Positions 17,120 to 27,825 are shown, counted from the stretch's first letter. The stretch is DNA of 64,000 bases from Fodinibius salinus (GCF_008124865.1 NZ_VNHY01000002.1:868001-932000), one strand, 5' to 3'. The notes: generated by a model from the letters alone, not told the origin. Translations and numbers: made by a program.

Positions 17120-18316
17120 CTAATCTGGGAAAGATATCTTTCCAAAGGTTATTTTTTCTGAGGAATCCGGATCTATCATAAATCCATCACCCGACAGTGT
17201 TTCATTTGCTAATACTGCAAATACGACCGCCTCTTTGGCATCGGGATTGCATCCAATGGATGCAAAATTTTTGATCTGACAATTTGGAAGTTGTTCGGCA
17301 AGCCCATTCATTAACACAGGGTTGTGAAGCCCACCACCACTGATATATAATGTTGGAGGTGAATTTTTGCTGATGACTTTTTGAATGCTTTCACTGATTG
17401 TTTTAATCGTCAGTTGAGTCAGGGTTGCAATCAGATCTTTGGGAGCCAGGTTGTCAATTCCTTTTTGATCCAATTTTTTGTTTATCCAGCTGAGATTAAA
17501 CTGTTCGGGTCCTGTTGTTTTAGGCAGTGGTTGTTGGAAATAGGGATCTGTTAATAGTGCTTGTAGAGCTTCGGATTGTACAGATCCCTGCTGGGCAATT
17601 TCGCCGTCAGTGTCAAAAGGCTTATTAAAATATTTATTGACTGCCGTATCTATAAGGGTGTTACCGGGGCCAGTATCGATTGTTGCTGTTTTTTGATGGG
17701 TATTTGACGGTGCGGGTAGATAAGTGAAGTTGGCGATACCACCGATATTCAGCAATATACGCTCCTCATTGTTATGAGCATAAAGTATCTGATCGACCAG
17801 TGCAGCCATGGGGGCTCCTTGGCCACCGCACGCCGTATGTTTTTGACGAAAGTCACTGAGTGTGATAATACCCGTCTTTTGCGCAATATGATCGCCATCT
17901 CCGATTTGGAGTGTAGCGTTGGGCATATCAGCTTGCCCGTGTTGTAATTTTGGGGCGTGATAAATAGTTTGTCCGTGACTGGCAATGCAGTCAATTTCTG
18001 TTGGATTAACGCCCCATTCATCAAGAACTTCTAAAACCAACTCTCCGTGGAGGTCACCAAGCCAGCTGTGCTGCAGACAAACATTTTTCAGTGAAACTTC
18101 TGGTACGGATACTATTTTTTGAAGGTACCTTTTGGTGTGCTCGTCGTACGATTTTGTAATAAACTCTTCTAAAGATACCGTTGTTTCCCGGCCATTGCCG
18201 GATATTTCACATAACGCTATATCTAATCCATCCAGTGAAGTGCCTGACATTAAGCCGATGATCTTGCTACTCGGTTTTTGAGCTACATGATGTAGTTTTT
18301 GAACGGATGAATTCAT
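17120..18316 (-). CDS. anmK: Anhydro-N-acetylmuramic acid kinase
   Basis: AnmK cleaves the 1,6-anhydro ring of anhydroMurNAc while phosphorylating it to MurNAc-6-phosphate, a step in recycling the organism's own wall. The 398-residue protein starts with the ATP-binding GLMSGTSLDG at 21-30, has ASHGQTIYH, the GGQGAPMAAL and NIGGIANFT blocks, TGPGNTLID and the late SGGGLHNP, as expected for the family. It is transcribed away from a sodium:solute symporter and a serine hydrolase, a neighbourhood that fits wall-sugar recovery (inference). Confidence 0.94.
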   Translation of the reverse strand: MNSSVQKLHHVAQKPSSKIIGLMSGTSLDGLDIALCEISGNGRETTVSLEEFITKSYDEHTKRYLQKIVSVPEVSLKNVCLQHSWLGDLHGELVLEVLDEWGVNPTEIDCIASHGQTIYHAPKLQHGQADMPNATLQIGDGDHIAQKTGIITLSDFRQKHTACGGQGAPMAALVDQILYAHNNEERILLNIGGIANFTYLPAPSNTHQKTATIDTGPGNTLIDTAVNKYFNKPFDTDGEIAQQGSVQSEALQALLTDPYFQQPLPKTTGPEQFNLSWINKKLDQKGIDNLAPKDLIATLTQLTIKTISESIQKVISKNSPPTLYISGGGLHNPVLMNGLAEQLPNCQIKNFASIGCNPDAKEAVVFAVLANETLSGDGFMIDPDSSEKITFGKISFPD

Positions 18317-18511
18317 ATATCATAAAGTTATTTGAGGGTTATAGATGCTTTAATCAACAGTATTTGAATCGTTAGTGCAATCAGAATATGTCTTAATTTT
18401 AATAAGGAAGTGTGTATAAAGTTATAGGAGTAGGTTCAGAAATCTCCAACTGTAATCATAGAAATAAATTACTATAATGGGATCTCTTAAAAATTAAATC
18501 AATTTACATCT

Positions 18512-20053
18512 TTGGAATTTTCTGTAGTAGATTACATCGTTATCGTTCTATACTTAGTTGGAGTGGCTGGGTTGGGAATTTATGCAGCCGGCCGACAGTC
18601 ATCGACTGATGATTATTTTATGGGTGGCAACGACCTGCCATGGTGGGCTGTTATGTTTTCGGTGGTAGCGACCGAGACCAGTACACTTACATTTATTAGT
18701 ATTCCGGCGGTGGCTTATGGGGGCAACCTTACCTTTTTGCAGATTACCTTGGGTTATATAGTGGGACGTATTATAGTCAGTAAGCTTTTTTTGCCAGCCT
18801 ATGTCAACGGGAATCTCTCAACAGCGTACCAGTTTTTGGCCCAGCGATTTGGTGGCTCTATGCGGAATGCCGCCAGTACGGTCTTTATGATTACGCGCCT
18901 GCTTGCGGATGGTGTTCGCCTCTTTGCCACAGCTATTCCGCTGGCTATTATTCTGCGATTGGGTGGGGCCTTTACCGGTTGGGGCAACCTGGAGCTGTAT
19001 CTGCTTGCTATCGCCGTCATTTCAATCATTACACTTATTTATACTCTTATCGGCGGTATTAAAGCGGTGGTTTGGATGGATGTGATGCAGATGGGTGTAT
19101 ATGTGGGAGGTGCCGCCTTAGCTATTGCTATTATCGTTATAGATTTGCCAAATGGATTAAGTGGCGCAATGCAGATGGCTTCAGAAGCTGATAAATTGCA
19201 TATATTCGATTTCGGTTTTGATCTATCTTTTACGGACTTCATAGCTCAGCCCTATACCTTTTTCACAGCCTTAATTGGTGGTGCTGTTTTCTCCATTGCG
19301 TCTCACGGCACCGACCAGCTGATTGTACAGCGTTTGCTGACTACGCGAAACGTTAAAGACAGCCAGCGCGCGCTGGTATGGAGCGGAGTGGTAGTAGCTT
19401 TGCAATTTGGACTGTTTTTGTTCATCGGCCTGCTACTGTATGCTTTTTATGATACGCAAACGGCCGCACAGCTTGGGTTGGCAAATAATGACGAAATTTT
19501 CGCCAAGTTTATTGTCGAACAGTTGCCGGTGGGGCTCTCGGGATTGGTTATTGCTTCTCTTTTTGCTGCGGCCATGAGCAGTCTCAGCTCTTCACTCAAT
19601 TCGCTGGCGTCATCGACCACGTTGGATCTGTATAAACCGTATTTTGGCGGGGGCGGTACCAAAGCCGAAGAACTTAAAATATCGCGTATCATCACTGTTA
19701 TTTGGGCATTTATTTTAACGGGATCGGCTTTTTTCTTTGCCTATTTACAGTTACAAGAGGGAGAACAGCCTGCGGTAGTAGAATTAGGTTTGGGCATTGC
19801 ATCCTACACTTACGGCGGATTACTGGGAGTTTTCTTATTGGGACGCTTGTTTGAGGGGCCGAATAAAACAGATGCTATGATTAGCTTTTTTGTGGGGCTG
19901 GCTGCGTTACTGTATATGGTTAAAGGTCCCATTCAAAACCTACTGCCTGGCGAACCGTTGGCTATTGCCTGGCCGCTCTATACAGTAGTAGGTAGTATTA
20001 TTGTAATTGTAGTGGGTAATATCTCACGGTGGATAAGAAACAGTAATCAATAA
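18512..20053 (+). CDS. Sodium:solute symporter (SSS family)
   Basis: A 513-residue inner-membrane transporter with about 13 hydrophobic helices. The family signatures YAAGRQSSTDDYFMGG near the N-terminus (SSS loop), ETSTLTF, SHGTDQLIVQRLL and AAAMSSLSSSLNSL (sodium-site serines) are all present. A TTG at 18512 is used as start because the first helix (YIVIVLYLVGVAGLG) begins ten residues later; no strong ribosome site is seen. The substrate is unknown. Its divergent placement next to anmK suggests an amino sugar or muropeptide sugar (inference). Confidence 0.88.
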   Translation: MEFSVVDYIVIVLYLVGVAGLGIYAAGRQSSTDDYFMGGNDLPWWAVMFSVVATETSTLTFISIPAVAYGGNLTFLQITLGYIVGRIIVSKLFLPAYVNGNLSTAYQFLAQRFGGSMRNAASTVFMITRLLADGVRLFATAIPLAIILRLGGAFTGWGNLELYLLAIAVISIITLIYTLIGGIKAVVWMDVMQMGVYVGGAALAIAIIVIDLPNGLSGAMQMASEADKLHIFDFGFDLSFTDFIAQPYTFFTALIGGAVFSIASHGTDQLIVQRLLTTRNVKDSQRALVWSGVVVALQFGLFLFIGLLLYAFYDTQTAAQLGLANNDEIFAKFIVEQLPVGLSGLVIASLFAAAMSSLSSSLNSLASSTTLDLYKPYFGGGGTKAEELKISRIITVIWAFILTGSAFFFAYLQLQEGEQPAVVELGLGIASYTYGGLLGVFLLGRLFEGPNKTDAMISFFVGLAALLYMVKGPIQNLLPGEPLAIAWPLYTVVGSIIVIVVGNISRWIRNSNQ

Positions 20054-20362
20054 TAGGTAGATTTTATAAGTAGATATACTAACAAGATTGTATTCCTGTT
20101 TTTACCTTCAGATGTATTTGAAATATAGTAGTTAGTTTGATTTAGAAATTTTTCAATCCGGCATAAGAATGCTAGTTCCGTATGTTATGAGATGGGTGAT
20201 AATTTCATACCGGTACATCCATAGAAATAAGCAGGGTTGTGATGGACCATTGAAATTATCTTCTCAAAACATTCGAAGCTGTTTAGCATTCGCAGACGGT
20301 GATTTTTTTGATTCGTTTTTTCATCATTGAAAAAATGAATAGATAAATAAGAAAGGATAGTA
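20054..20362. other. Spacer between symporter and serine hydrolase genes
   Basis: The 309 bases hold no gene. The only structure noted is an AT-only hairpin, TTTTTTCA (20316-20323) with TGAAAAAA (20328-20335) and a 4-base loop, shortly before the next start codon. It could be a weak terminator on either strand. Confidence 0.5.
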
Positions 20363-21601
20363 ATGGATATAGTTAAAACAGTTATCATTTGTGTTTTTTG
20401 GGTTGCCTTTGTTGGTTGTTCTAATGAGAATGAAGTCGAACAAGTTAGGGTGGAAAAAATCCCTGCCATTGACAGCCTCATCCAGAAAGAGATAGCCGCT
20501 GATCATATTCCCGGGGCGGTAATACAGGTAAAAAAAGGGGATTCGATATTACATCATGCGGCTTACGGTTTTGCTCAAAAGTACAGTTTTAATATGCAGC
20601 CGATGCAAAACCCCGAACCGATGAGCGCTGAGCATCTATTTGATTTAGCTTCGCTTACCAAAGTAACAGCTACCACTTTCGGTATTATGAAGCTGGTTGA
20701 TGAAGACAAAATTCAGCTTGAGGATCCTATCTATACCTATCTTCCGGAATTTAAAAAAGGGCGAAAATCTAAAATTACTATTCGCCATTTGGTGTCACAT
20801 ACATCCGGACTGCCGCAGTGGAAGTCAATCTATTATCATGTTTCAAACCCCGATGAAATAACGAAATATATTTCTGATCAATCTCTTAAATGGGAGGTTG
20901 GCAAAGGTCGTCACTACAGCGATTTGGGATTTATGCTGCTGGCAAAAATTATTGAAGAAGTATCCGGGCAGCGTCTTAATAACTATCTGCAGAAAAAGAT
21001 ATATAAACCCTTAGGATTACAGCATACAGTATTTAATCCGACCAAAAAGGGGTTCAAAAAGATCGCGGCAACATCTCAGGGAAATCCCTTTGAAAAACAG
21101 ATGGTCTATGACAATGACTTTGGCTATAACGTAGATGTAGAGCCAGAATCGTGGGACGAATGGCGGCAGTATACGCTTCGCGGCGAAGTTAACGACGGCA
21201 ATGCGTGGTATGCCAATCGCGGGGTGGCCGGACATGCGGGGCTTTTTTCGACGGTAAAAGAGCTGCAAATATTGATTGATTTACTACTGGATGGGGGACG
21301 GTTTCAGGACAAGCACATTATCTCTGAGGCTGTAATTGATACTTTTTTAACTAAAGATCGTTTCGGTAACGCTCTGGGCTGGGCCATGGATAAAAATTTT
21401 ATATCAGCTAAAGGAAGCCCGAAAAGGACCTTCGGACATACCGGTTTTACGGGCACCAATATTGTAGCTGTGCCACGTGATTCGCTCTCCATCATCCTGC
21501 TAACCAATCGCCAACATGTAGGGCGTCAAGAGAATGGCTATTATTTTGATCTGGATTCCCTCCGCCAGACCATATTTGATGTGGTACAACAGAGAAAATA
21601 G
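20363..21601 (+). CDS. Serine hydrolase, class C beta-lactamase / PBP4B-like lipoprotein
   Basis: A 412-residue serine hydrolase of the S12 beta-lactamase family. The N-terminal signal ends in a lipobox (FVGC, Cys19), so it is probably anchored in an envelope membrane. The catalytic SxxK is S97-L-T-K100, the second motif is Y185-S-D187 in place of the usual YxN, and a late HTGFTG provides the third box. An AGYRGVAGHAGLFST-like stretch (NRGVAGHAGLFST) is typical of YfeW/YbbE-like proteins. Likely substrates are peptidoglycan peptides or esters. The upstream symporter and anmK support a link to wall recycling. Confidence 0.86.
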   Translation: MDIVKTVIICVFWVAFVGCSNENEVEQVRVEKIPAIDSLIQKEIAADHIPGAVIQVKKGDSILHHAAYGFAQKYSFNMQPMQNPEPMSAEHLFDLASLTKVTATTFGIMKLVDEDKIQLEDPIYTYLPEFKKGRKSKITIRHLVSHTSGLPQWKSIYYHVSNPDEITKYISDQSLKWEVGKGRHYSDLGFMLLAKIIEEVSGQRLNNYLQKKIYKPLGLQHTVFNPTKKGFKKIAATSQGNPFEKQMVYDNDFGYNVDVEPESWDEWRQYTLRGEVNDGNAWYANRGVAGHAGLFSTVKELQILIDLLLDGGRFQDKHIISEAVIDTFLTKDRFGNALGWAMDKNFISAKGSPKRTFGHTGFTGTNIVAVPRDSLSIILLTNRQHVGRQENGYYFDLDSLRQTIFDVVQQRK

Positions 21602-21690
21602 CACGAGCCCAAAAAAGTCTGTAAGAATTTTACTGATAGTAGTCTAAAATAATAGAAGACACAACATCATCAGTAAAAACAGCAAACATT

Positions 21691-22632
21691 ATGCAGCGAA
21701 GAATACCAGTAACCCCTTTAAGAACTATTTTCCCGGTCGAATTATTAAAATATATGCTTTTTTTATGGATGCTGATTGCCATACCACTGATAGTGAGTGG
21801 GCAAACGCAGGATCCCTCAAAAAATCAAAAAAAGCCGGCATTTACGGTTGAAGTATATGGTTCAGGTGCACCTGTTTATATGATTCCGGGATTGGCAAGC
21901 AGCGGAGATGTATGGCAAGGTACTGTAGAGCGATTAAAGGATCGCTACGAGTGCCACGTTTTTACCCTGGCCGGTTTTGCCGGTAAGGAGCCGATTAGCC
22001 GCACACCTTATCTTAAGACCATGCGAAAAGAGCTCATGGATTACATCGATGCCCATGGATCAGGTATAGTCATGGGACACAGTCTGGGCGGATTTTTGAG
22101 CCTGTGGATAGCTATTGCAAATGATAGTCTTGTAGAAAAGTCGATAATTGTAGATTCCTATCCTTTTTTAGCAGCCTTGCGTCAACCGGGAGCTACAGAA
22201 GAAACAGTACAATTTTCCCGGGAGAGGATGATTCAGCAGATGACCCAAATGGATTCTGTTCAATTTCGCAGACAGCAGAAAAATACCTTATCTACGATGA
22301 TTTCAGATGAGCAAAATATTCAGAAAGCCTTAAAGTGGTCTATGATGTCTGATCGTGCTACTATTGTGAATGCAATGGGAGGTCTCATGCAAACCGATCT
22401 GCGGGATGAAATCAGTAAAATCCAAACACCGACCTATATTATGGTAGCCGGTAATATTTCGATGAATGGCCAGCGGTTGTACAGTACAAAGCAGGTACAA
22501 CAGCTGGCGCAAGAACAGTACAAGAATCTCTCAGAAAAAACGATCAGTGTAGCAGAAGATGCCAAGCATTTTATTATGATGGATGATCCCCAGTGGTTCT
22601 ATCAAACGCTTGAACAGTATTTGGATGAATAA
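21691..22632 (+). CDS. Exported alpha/beta hydrolase
   Basis: The 313-residue protein has a long N-terminal region with a hydrophobic segment at about 20-36 ending near VSGQ, so it is likely exported. An internal ATG at 21754 would give a more ordinary signal peptide. The fold markers are YMIPGLASSGDVW (oxyanion loop) and the nucleophile elbow GHSLGG with Ser131; the catalytic His is likely in EDAKHFIMMDDP near the end. The substrate is unknown. Its last 8 bases overlap the start of the sigma factor gene, so the three genes to 23738 probably form one operon. Confidence 0.83.
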   Translation: MQRRIPVTPLRTIFPVELLKYMLFLWMLIAIPLIVSGQTQDPSKNQKKPAFTVEVYGSGAPVYMIPGLASSGDVWQGTVERLKDRYECHVFTLAGFAGKEPISRTPYLKTMRKELMDYIDAHGSGIVMGHSLGGFLSLWIAIANDSLVEKSIIVDSYPFLAALRQPGATEETVQFSRERMIQQMTQMDSVQFRRQQKNTLSTMISDEQNIQKALKWSMMSDRATIVNAMGGLMQTDLRDEISKIQTPTYIMVAGNISMNGQRLYSTKQVQQLAQEQYKNLSEKTISVAEDAKHFIMMDDPQWFYQTLEQYLDE

Positions 22633-23149
22633 TAGTGATCAAGAAAGGGAACAATTTGAAAGCCTTTATCAGTCACACAGCGATAAAGTATATCGCTTAT
22701 GTGTGGGGTATTTGCAGGATGAGTCTGAGGTGAAGGATCTATTTCAGCAGGTGATGCTGAATATCTGGAACAATATTGATTCTTTTCGGGGCGAATCAAA
22801 AATATCAACGTGGATATATCGCATTACAGTCAACACAGCAATTACATATTCAAAGAATCAGCAAAAGCTTGATCAACGATTTAAACTGGAGACGGATTTT
22901 GGCGACGTTGAATATAGTCAAGCAGGCAAACCGTCGTTGGATCCACTGCCCCAACTCAGAGAGCTTCACGATTGTATCCATAATCTTGAAAAGCAAAATC
23001 GCCTGATTATTACACTTTACCTGGAGGGGCTGAGCTATAAAAAAATTGGAGAAGTGGTAGGGATTTCTGAGAACTATGTAGGCGTAAAAATCAATCGCAT
23101 TAAAAAGAAACTTGAAAAGCTAATGAGGTCAACCAATGAATTTGAATGA
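22625..23149 (+). CDS. ECF-type RNA polymerase sigma factor
   Basis: A 174-residue extracytoplasmic-function sigma factor. Region 2 spans about 10-80 (LYQSHSDKVYRL, DLFQQVMLNIW, STWIYRITVNTA) and region 4 about 105-165 (ENQNRLIITLYLEG-like helix, then SYKKIGEVVGISENYVGVKINR as the recognition helix-turn-helix). The ATG at 22625 is chosen since it gives the usual ECF N-terminus; the frame stays open further up, but only inside the hydrolase gene. It overlaps the hydrolase by 8 bases and the following gene by 14, a sign of coupled translation. Confidence 0.9.
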   Translation: MNNSDQEREQFESLYQSHSDKVYRLCVGYLQDESEVKDLFQQVMLNIWNNIDSFRGESKISTWIYRITVNTAITYSKNQQKLDQRFKLETDFGDVEYSQAGKPSLDPLPQLRELHDCIHNLEKQNRLIITLYLEGLSYKKIGEVVGISENYVGVKINRIKKKLEKLMRSTNEFE

Positions 23150-23738
23150 TTTTAAATCTGATTGGCAATCGATGGATAAACCGTCATCATTCGACGCTGA
23201 AAATCAGCAATTTGCAACGATGCTTAACAATTTTGAAGATATTCAGCGGAAAACAAGAAAAGAAAATATTGCCATTAGCATAGCGTTTTTACTGACGATT
23301 GCTTTCTTGTGGGGAATGTTTTGGTTTATGGATGATGCTTCGTGGTGGGTTTGGAGCGGGATAATGATTATGACAGTGGAAATGATTGTCGCGGGAATAT
23401 TTGCTTGGTATCGAAATACATCCAAAAAGTGGAGCAATCTTCGTCAAAACAGCCGCCGATATCTGAGTTCGGCTATTCGAAAGCTGAAATGTCGAAAGGT
23501 GCTTATGCTGATAATAATTCCTGTTTATACCCTCTTACTCATTGTTGCTCTTAACCTTATTTATGTGGGCGTACTCAGCGATCTTCGGCTGATGTGGCGT
23601 TGGGTTATCCATATGGGTGTAAGTATTATGATAGCGGGGTTTGTTGCCTTTGAGGTCCGGCGTAGATACAATAAAGAACAACAAACAATTGATCCGCTGA
23701 TTCGTGATTTTGAATCTATGAAAGAAGGATTGGAATGA
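23136..23738 (+). CDS. Four-helix membrane protein, putative anti-sigma partner
   Basis: The 200-residue protein has a cytoplasmic N-terminal part of about 45 residues, then hydrophobic helices at about 46-63, 68-88, 120-143 and 150-170, and a charged C-terminal tail. No zinc-binding HxxxCxxC motif is visible, so it is not a ZAS-type anti-sigma factor. It starts 14 bases inside the sigma factor gene, the usual place for a cognate membrane regulator. Function is inferred from position only. Confidence 0.7.
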   Translation: MNLNDFKSDWQSMDKPSSFDAENQQFATMLNNFEDIQRKTRKENIAISIAFLLTIAFLWGMFWFMDDASWWVWSGIMIMTVEMIVAGIFAWYRNTSKKWSNLRQNSRRYLSSAIRKLKCRKVLMLIIIPVYTLLLIVALNLIYVGVLSDLRLMWRWVIHMGVSIMIAGFVAFEVRRRYNKEQQTIDPLIRDFESMKEGLE

Positions 23739-23740
23739 AT

Positions 23741-23775
23741 AGCCGTTGTGGAAAGATTATATAATCAAGACGGCT
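23741..23775. terminator. Possible bidirectional hairpin between convergent genes
   Basis: AGCCGT (23741-23746) pairs with ACGGCT (23770-23775), enclosing a 12-base perfect palindrome GATTATATAATC (23755-23766). It sits between the sigma-operon end and the metH end. No strong T tract follows on either side, so termination is only possible. Confidence 0.35.
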
Positions 23776-23785
23776 GTCTAAAATT

Positions 23786-26700
23786 TTACTCTTCCGGTTC
23801 ATAATTCAGGTTTGGTCCCAACCATTTTTCGACCTCTTCTAGGCTCATATCTTTTCGCTGGGCGTAATCTTCGATCTGATCTTTCCGTAGGTTGCCTACA
23901 TTGAAGTAATCCGATTCGGGATGAGCAAAATACAGTCCACTTACTGAAGCAGCAGGATGCATGGCACATGATTCCGTCAGGGTAATGCCTGTTGTTTCAG
24001 GGGCATCAAGCAGATCAAATAGGATACGTTTTTCGGTATGGTCCGGCTGGGCGGGATAGCCTGCAGCGGGGCGAATACCGTCATATTGTTCTTTGATAAG
24101 TTCTTTATTAGATAAATCCTCATCCGGTGCGTAGCCCCAGATATCTTTTCGTACCTTCTCGTGGAGTAATTCGGTAAATGCCTCAGCCAGGCGATCAGCC
24201 AGTGCTTTGGTGAGGATGGCATTATAATCATCATGATTATCCTCAAACTGCTTAACTAGCTCCGGCGCGCCAATGCCGGCGGTTACTGCAAAGCCGCCCA
24301 TATAATCCTTGATTCCCGATGACTTGGGAGCTACAAAATCAGATAGCGCTTTATTTGGTTGGCCGCGGCGCTTCTGGGCCTGCTGGCGCAGCATGTGAAG
24401 TGTAGTGAGAATTTGATTCCGGTTGTCATCGGTATACAGTTGTACATCGTCACCTACCGAGTTTGCGGGATAAAGTCCCAGCACGGCTTTTGCCTTCAAC
24501 AATTGTTGATCAATAATTCGATCCAGAAGTTCATTGGCGTCATCAAAGAGTTTGCGTGCCTCTTCACCATATTTGTCATCCTCTAGTATATCGGGGAATT
24601 TGCCTTTCATTTGCCAGGCGATAAAAAACGGGCCCCAGTCGATGTAGTTTCTAATCTCTTCGAGCGGATAATTATCAAAGACTCGTTTACCCAGCTTATT
24701 GGGCGTAATGATTTCCGATGATTCCCAGTCGATATCCGTGGCATTGTCGCGAGCCTCTCCTAACGAGAGATATGTTTTACGGCTAGAGCGGCCTTCGTGA
24801 CGTTTGCGAAGTTTTAGATATTCATTTTTTGTCTTTTTGACGAACTCATCACGCAATGTCTTGGAGACAAGGTTACCAGTGACCGAAACGCTGCGTGAAG
24901 CATCAAGCACGTGGATGACCGGTTGCTCGTAATTGGGCTCAATTTTGACCGCTGTATGCATGCGAGAGGTCGTTGCTCCGCCAATCATCAGCGGTTGCTC
25001 AAACTCTTCTCGATCCAGTTCCTTAGCTACATGCACCATTTCATCAAGCGAAGGAGTAATGAGTCCACTGAGACCGATAATATCTACCTCTTCTTTACGT
25101 GCTTCTTCCAGTATTTTATCGGCCGGCACCATTACCCCCAGATCAATAACATCAAAATTATTACAGCGCAGTACGACCGAGACAATATTTTTGCCAATAT
25201 CGTGCACGTCTCCTTTGACAGTAGCCAACAGTACCTTGGCTTTGGGCTCACTATTATCATTTTTCTTTTTTTCTTCCTCAATAAAAGGTACGAGGTGAGC
25301 AACCCCCTTCTTCATTACGCGGGCACTTTTTACCACCTGCGGCAAAAACATCTTGCCCGATCCAAACAGGTCGCCCACTACATCCATACCGTTCATCATG
25401 GGGCCTTCGATTACTTCGATTGGCTGGTCGTATTGCTGGCGGGCTTCCTCTACATCATCTACAATATGGTCCACAATACCTTTGATCAAGGCATGTTTGA
25501 TACGGTCTTCAACAGGATCTTCGCGCCACTCTTCAGTCTTTTCTTCTGTTTCCGTATCCTCATCTTTAATATCTTCGGCGTAATCGACCAAGCGTTCTGT
25601 GGCGTCATCGCGGCGGTTGAACAGCACGTCTTCTACCAGTTTACGTAGCTTTTGGGGGATTTCTTCATACACTTCAAGCTGCCCCGCATTGACAATAGCC
25701 ATATCGAGTCCGGCTTGGATGGCGTGATACAGAAAAGCCGCGTGCATAGCTTCACGTACTTTATTATTGCCGCGGAAGGAAAACGAAATATTGCTGAGTC
25801 CACCGCTGACCTGTGCCAGTGGCAGGTTGTCCTTAATCCATTCAGTAGCTTCAATAAAATCGATAGCATAAGTACGATGTTCTTCAATACCGGTAGCTAC
25901 TGTTAAGATATTAGGGTCTAAGATAATATCCTGTGGCGCAAAACCGACTTCATCAGTAAGGATATTGTAGGCACGTTCGGCAATTTCGATACGACGCTCA
26001 TAACTGTCGGCCTGTCCTTTCTCGTCGAAGCCCATTACAACAACTGCTCCGCCAAAGTTCAGGATTTCTTGTGCCCGTTCTTTGAATTGTTCTTCTCCTT
26101 CCTTTAGTGAAATGGAGTTCACCACGCATTTCCCTTGGGCCGTTTTGAGACCCGCTTTGAGTACTGACCACTTGGAAGAATCAATCATGATGGGAACGCG
26201 CGAAATATCGGGCTCTGCTGCTATCAGCTGCATAAAGTCCACCATCACTTCTTCCGATTCCAGCATGCCCTCATCCATATTGATATCGATAATTTGGGCG
26301 CCGTTTTCGACCTGCTGGCGTGCTACTGACAAGGCTTCCTCATACTTTTCATTTTTGATGAGCCGCTTGAATTTGCGGGATCCCATCACATTCGTGCGTT
26401 CGCCGATATTTACAAAATTAGTGGTGGGACGAACAACCAGTGGCTCTAGTCCACTGAGTCGTAGATAGGGTTCTTGTTCGGGAATATCACGTGGAGAACA
26501 CTCTTTTGCCGCTTCGGCAATGGCCTCGATATGTTCGGGAGTAGTACCGCAGCAGCCGCCCACTATATTCACAAAATCCGATTCAGCATATTCCCGCAGC
26601 TGATCGGCCATAAACTCTGGCGTCTCATTATATTCTCCCATCTCATCGGGCAGGCCGGCATTAGGGTAGAGGCTGGTGTGGCAAGTAGCCACATTTGCTA

Positions 26701-27481
26701 ATTCTTCAATATATGGACGCATTTGTTCGGAGCCCAGGGAACAATTGAGACCTACACTTATCAAATTTTTGGTATGAGATACCGAGATCCAGAAAGCCTC
26801 GGTTGTCTGTCCCGATAGCGTACGACCGCTCTGGTCAACAATGGTACCCGAAATCATCACCGGAATTTCTTTACCAGTTTCTTCCTGGAATTTATGGATG
26901 GCATAAATAGCTGCTTTGGCGTTCAGTGTATCAAAGATTGTTTCCACGAGCAGGATATCCACGCCACCTTCAACGAGTCCTCGTATTTGTTCGGAATATG
27001 CTTCTTTAAGCTGATCAAATGTGATGTCGCGGTAGCCGGGATCTTCCACATCCGGCGAAAGAGACAACGTTTTATTGGTGGGACCAATGGCACCGGCCAC
27101 AAGCCGGGGCTTGTTGGGATTTTTTTCAGTAAACGTATCTGCTACTTCACGGGCATTTTTTGCCGCCGCCACATTCAGCTCATAGGCCAGATCCTGCATT
27201 TCGTAATCAGCCTGCGAAATAGAAGTGCTGTTAAAAGTGTTGGTTTCAATAATATCAGAGCCCGCGGCCAAGAATTGGCGGTGAATATCTTTGATGATAT
27301 CCGGCTGGGTGAGGCTGAGTAGGTCATTATTGCCTTGTAGGTCAGCGTTTTTAAAGTCGGCAAAACGTTCGCCGCGGTAATCTTCTTCGGAGAGGTCTTG
27401 ATTTTGGATCATGGTACCCATCGCACCATCCATAACGAGAATGCGATCCTGTAGCTGATCCTTTATTTGTTCAAATGTCAT
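23786..27481 (-). CDS. metH: Cobalamin-dependent methionine synthase
   Basis: MetH transfers the methyl of 5-methyltetrahydrofolate to homocysteine through bound cobalamin. The 1231-residue protein has all four modules. The homocysteine domain (about 1-330) has the zinc ligands Cys in GLNCSLGS and the CC pair in [10 protein letters not shown]. The pterin domain (about 350-620) has NIGERTNV. The cobalamin domain has [11 protein letters not shown], with the cobalt-binding His near residue 759. The reactivation domain runs to the end ([17 protein letters not shown]). Length matches the full MetH of other bacteria. It is divergent from metF, which makes its methyl donor. Confidence 0.96.
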   Translation of the reverse strand: MTFEQIKDQLQDRILVMDGAMGTMIQNQDLSEEDYRGERFADFKNADLQGNNDLLSLTQPDIIKDIHRQFLAAGSDIIETNTFNSTSISQADYEMQDLAYELNVAAAKNAREVADTFTEKNPNKPRLVAGAIGPTNKTLSLSPDVEDPGYRDITFDQLKEAYSEQIRGLVEGGVDILLVETIFDTLNAKAAIYAIHKFQEETGKEIPVMISGTIVDQSGRTLSGQTTEAFWISVSHTKNLISVGLNCSLGSEQMRPYIEELANVATCHTSLYPNAGLPDEMGEYNETPEFMADQLREYAESDFVNIVGGCCGTTPEHIEAIAEAAKECSPRDIPEQEPYLRLSGLEPLVVRPTTNFVNIGERTNVMGSRKFKRLIKNEKYEEALSVARQQVENGAQIIDINMDEGMLESEEVMVDFMQLIAAEPDISRVPIMIDSSKWSVLKAGLKTAQGKCVVNSISLKEGEEQFKERAQEILNFGGAVVVMGFDEKGQADSYERRIEIAERAYNILTDEVGFAPQDIILDPNILTVATGIEEHRTYAIDFIEATEWIKDNLPLAQVSGGLSNISFSFRGNNKVREAMHAAFLYHAIQAGLDMAIVNAGQLEVYEEIPQKLRKLVEDVLFNRRDDATERLVDYAEDIKDEDTETEEKTEEWREDPVEDRIKHALIKGIVDHIVDDVEEARQQYDQPIEVIEGPMMNGMDVVGDLFGSGKMFLPQVVKSARVMKKGVAHLVPFIEEEKKKNDNSEPKAKVLLATVKGDVHDIGKNIVSVVLRCNNFDVIDLGVMVPADKILEEARKEEVDIIGLSGLITPSLDEMVHVAKELDREEFEQPLMIGGATTSRMHTAVKIEPNYEQPVIHVLDASRSVSVTGNLVSKTLRDEFVKKTKNEYLKLRKRHEGRSSRKTYLSLGEARDNATDIDWESSEIITPNKLGKRVFDNYPLEEIRNYIDWGPFFIAWQMKGKFPDILEDDKYGEEARKLFDDANELLDRIIDQQLLKAKAVLGLYPANSVGDDVQLYTDDNRNQILTTLHMLRQQAQKRRGQPNKALSDFVAPKSSGIKDYMGGFAVTAGIGAPELVKQFEDNHDDYNAILTKALADRLAEAFTELLHEKVRKDIWGYAPDEDLSNKELIKEQYDGIRPAAGYPAQPDHTEKRILFDLLDAPETTGITLTESCAMHPAASVSGLYFAHPESDYFNVGNLRKDQIEDYAQRKDMSLEEVEKWLGPNLNYEPEE

Positions 27482-27825
27482 AAGATTTTTTTTAAAATCA
27501 GATAATGTATCAACTGTTCAAGTAGATCCTCTTGTTCTCCTTTTTCGCCAAATAGTTTGGGGAAGTAAGGAGGGAGTCTTGAAGTTTAGACTGTTAGAAA
27601 ATCCTCTTAGAAAAGAGGGGGGCTAAAAGAGATTGATCAGTTATAAATGGTACTTAAAGCATCAACATTATCAGGTAATTAATTATAAGGTACTTGTGGT
27701 TGCGCAAAAACTTTTCAACTAAGCTGCGAAGTGCTTACCTTAGACACCGTTAGATTCTCGTTGGAAAACAGCACAGCAAGCTGAAATGTTTAAGGATCCC
27801 AAAGATACAAAGAATAGCAGAGTAA
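27482..27825. other. Divergent metH-metF spacer
   Basis: The 344 bases hold no gene. Two small hairpins are visible: CCTCTT/AAGAGG (27603-27618, 4-base loop) inside a dispersed-repeat-like C/G-rich stretch, and TAAGC/GCTTA (27720-27737, 8-base loop) about 90 bases ahead of metF. I looked for SAM-I, SAH and cobalamin riboswitch cores and did not find them. Regulation of the pair remains open. Confidence 0.5.

Noticed and set aside
17128-17143. 16-base perfect palindrome GGAAAGATATCTTTCC
   Set aside because: It falls within the anmK coding end; with no second copy noticed, chance is enough to explain it.
24911-25648. Long open frame on the plus strand inside metH
   Set aside because: It is the opposite-strand shadow of a well-conserved gene, has no family motif and is rich in repeated Phe and Ile runs.
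27482-27825. SAM, SAH or cobalamin riboswitch ahead of metH or metF
   Set aside because: The cores of these classes were looked for on both strands and not found.
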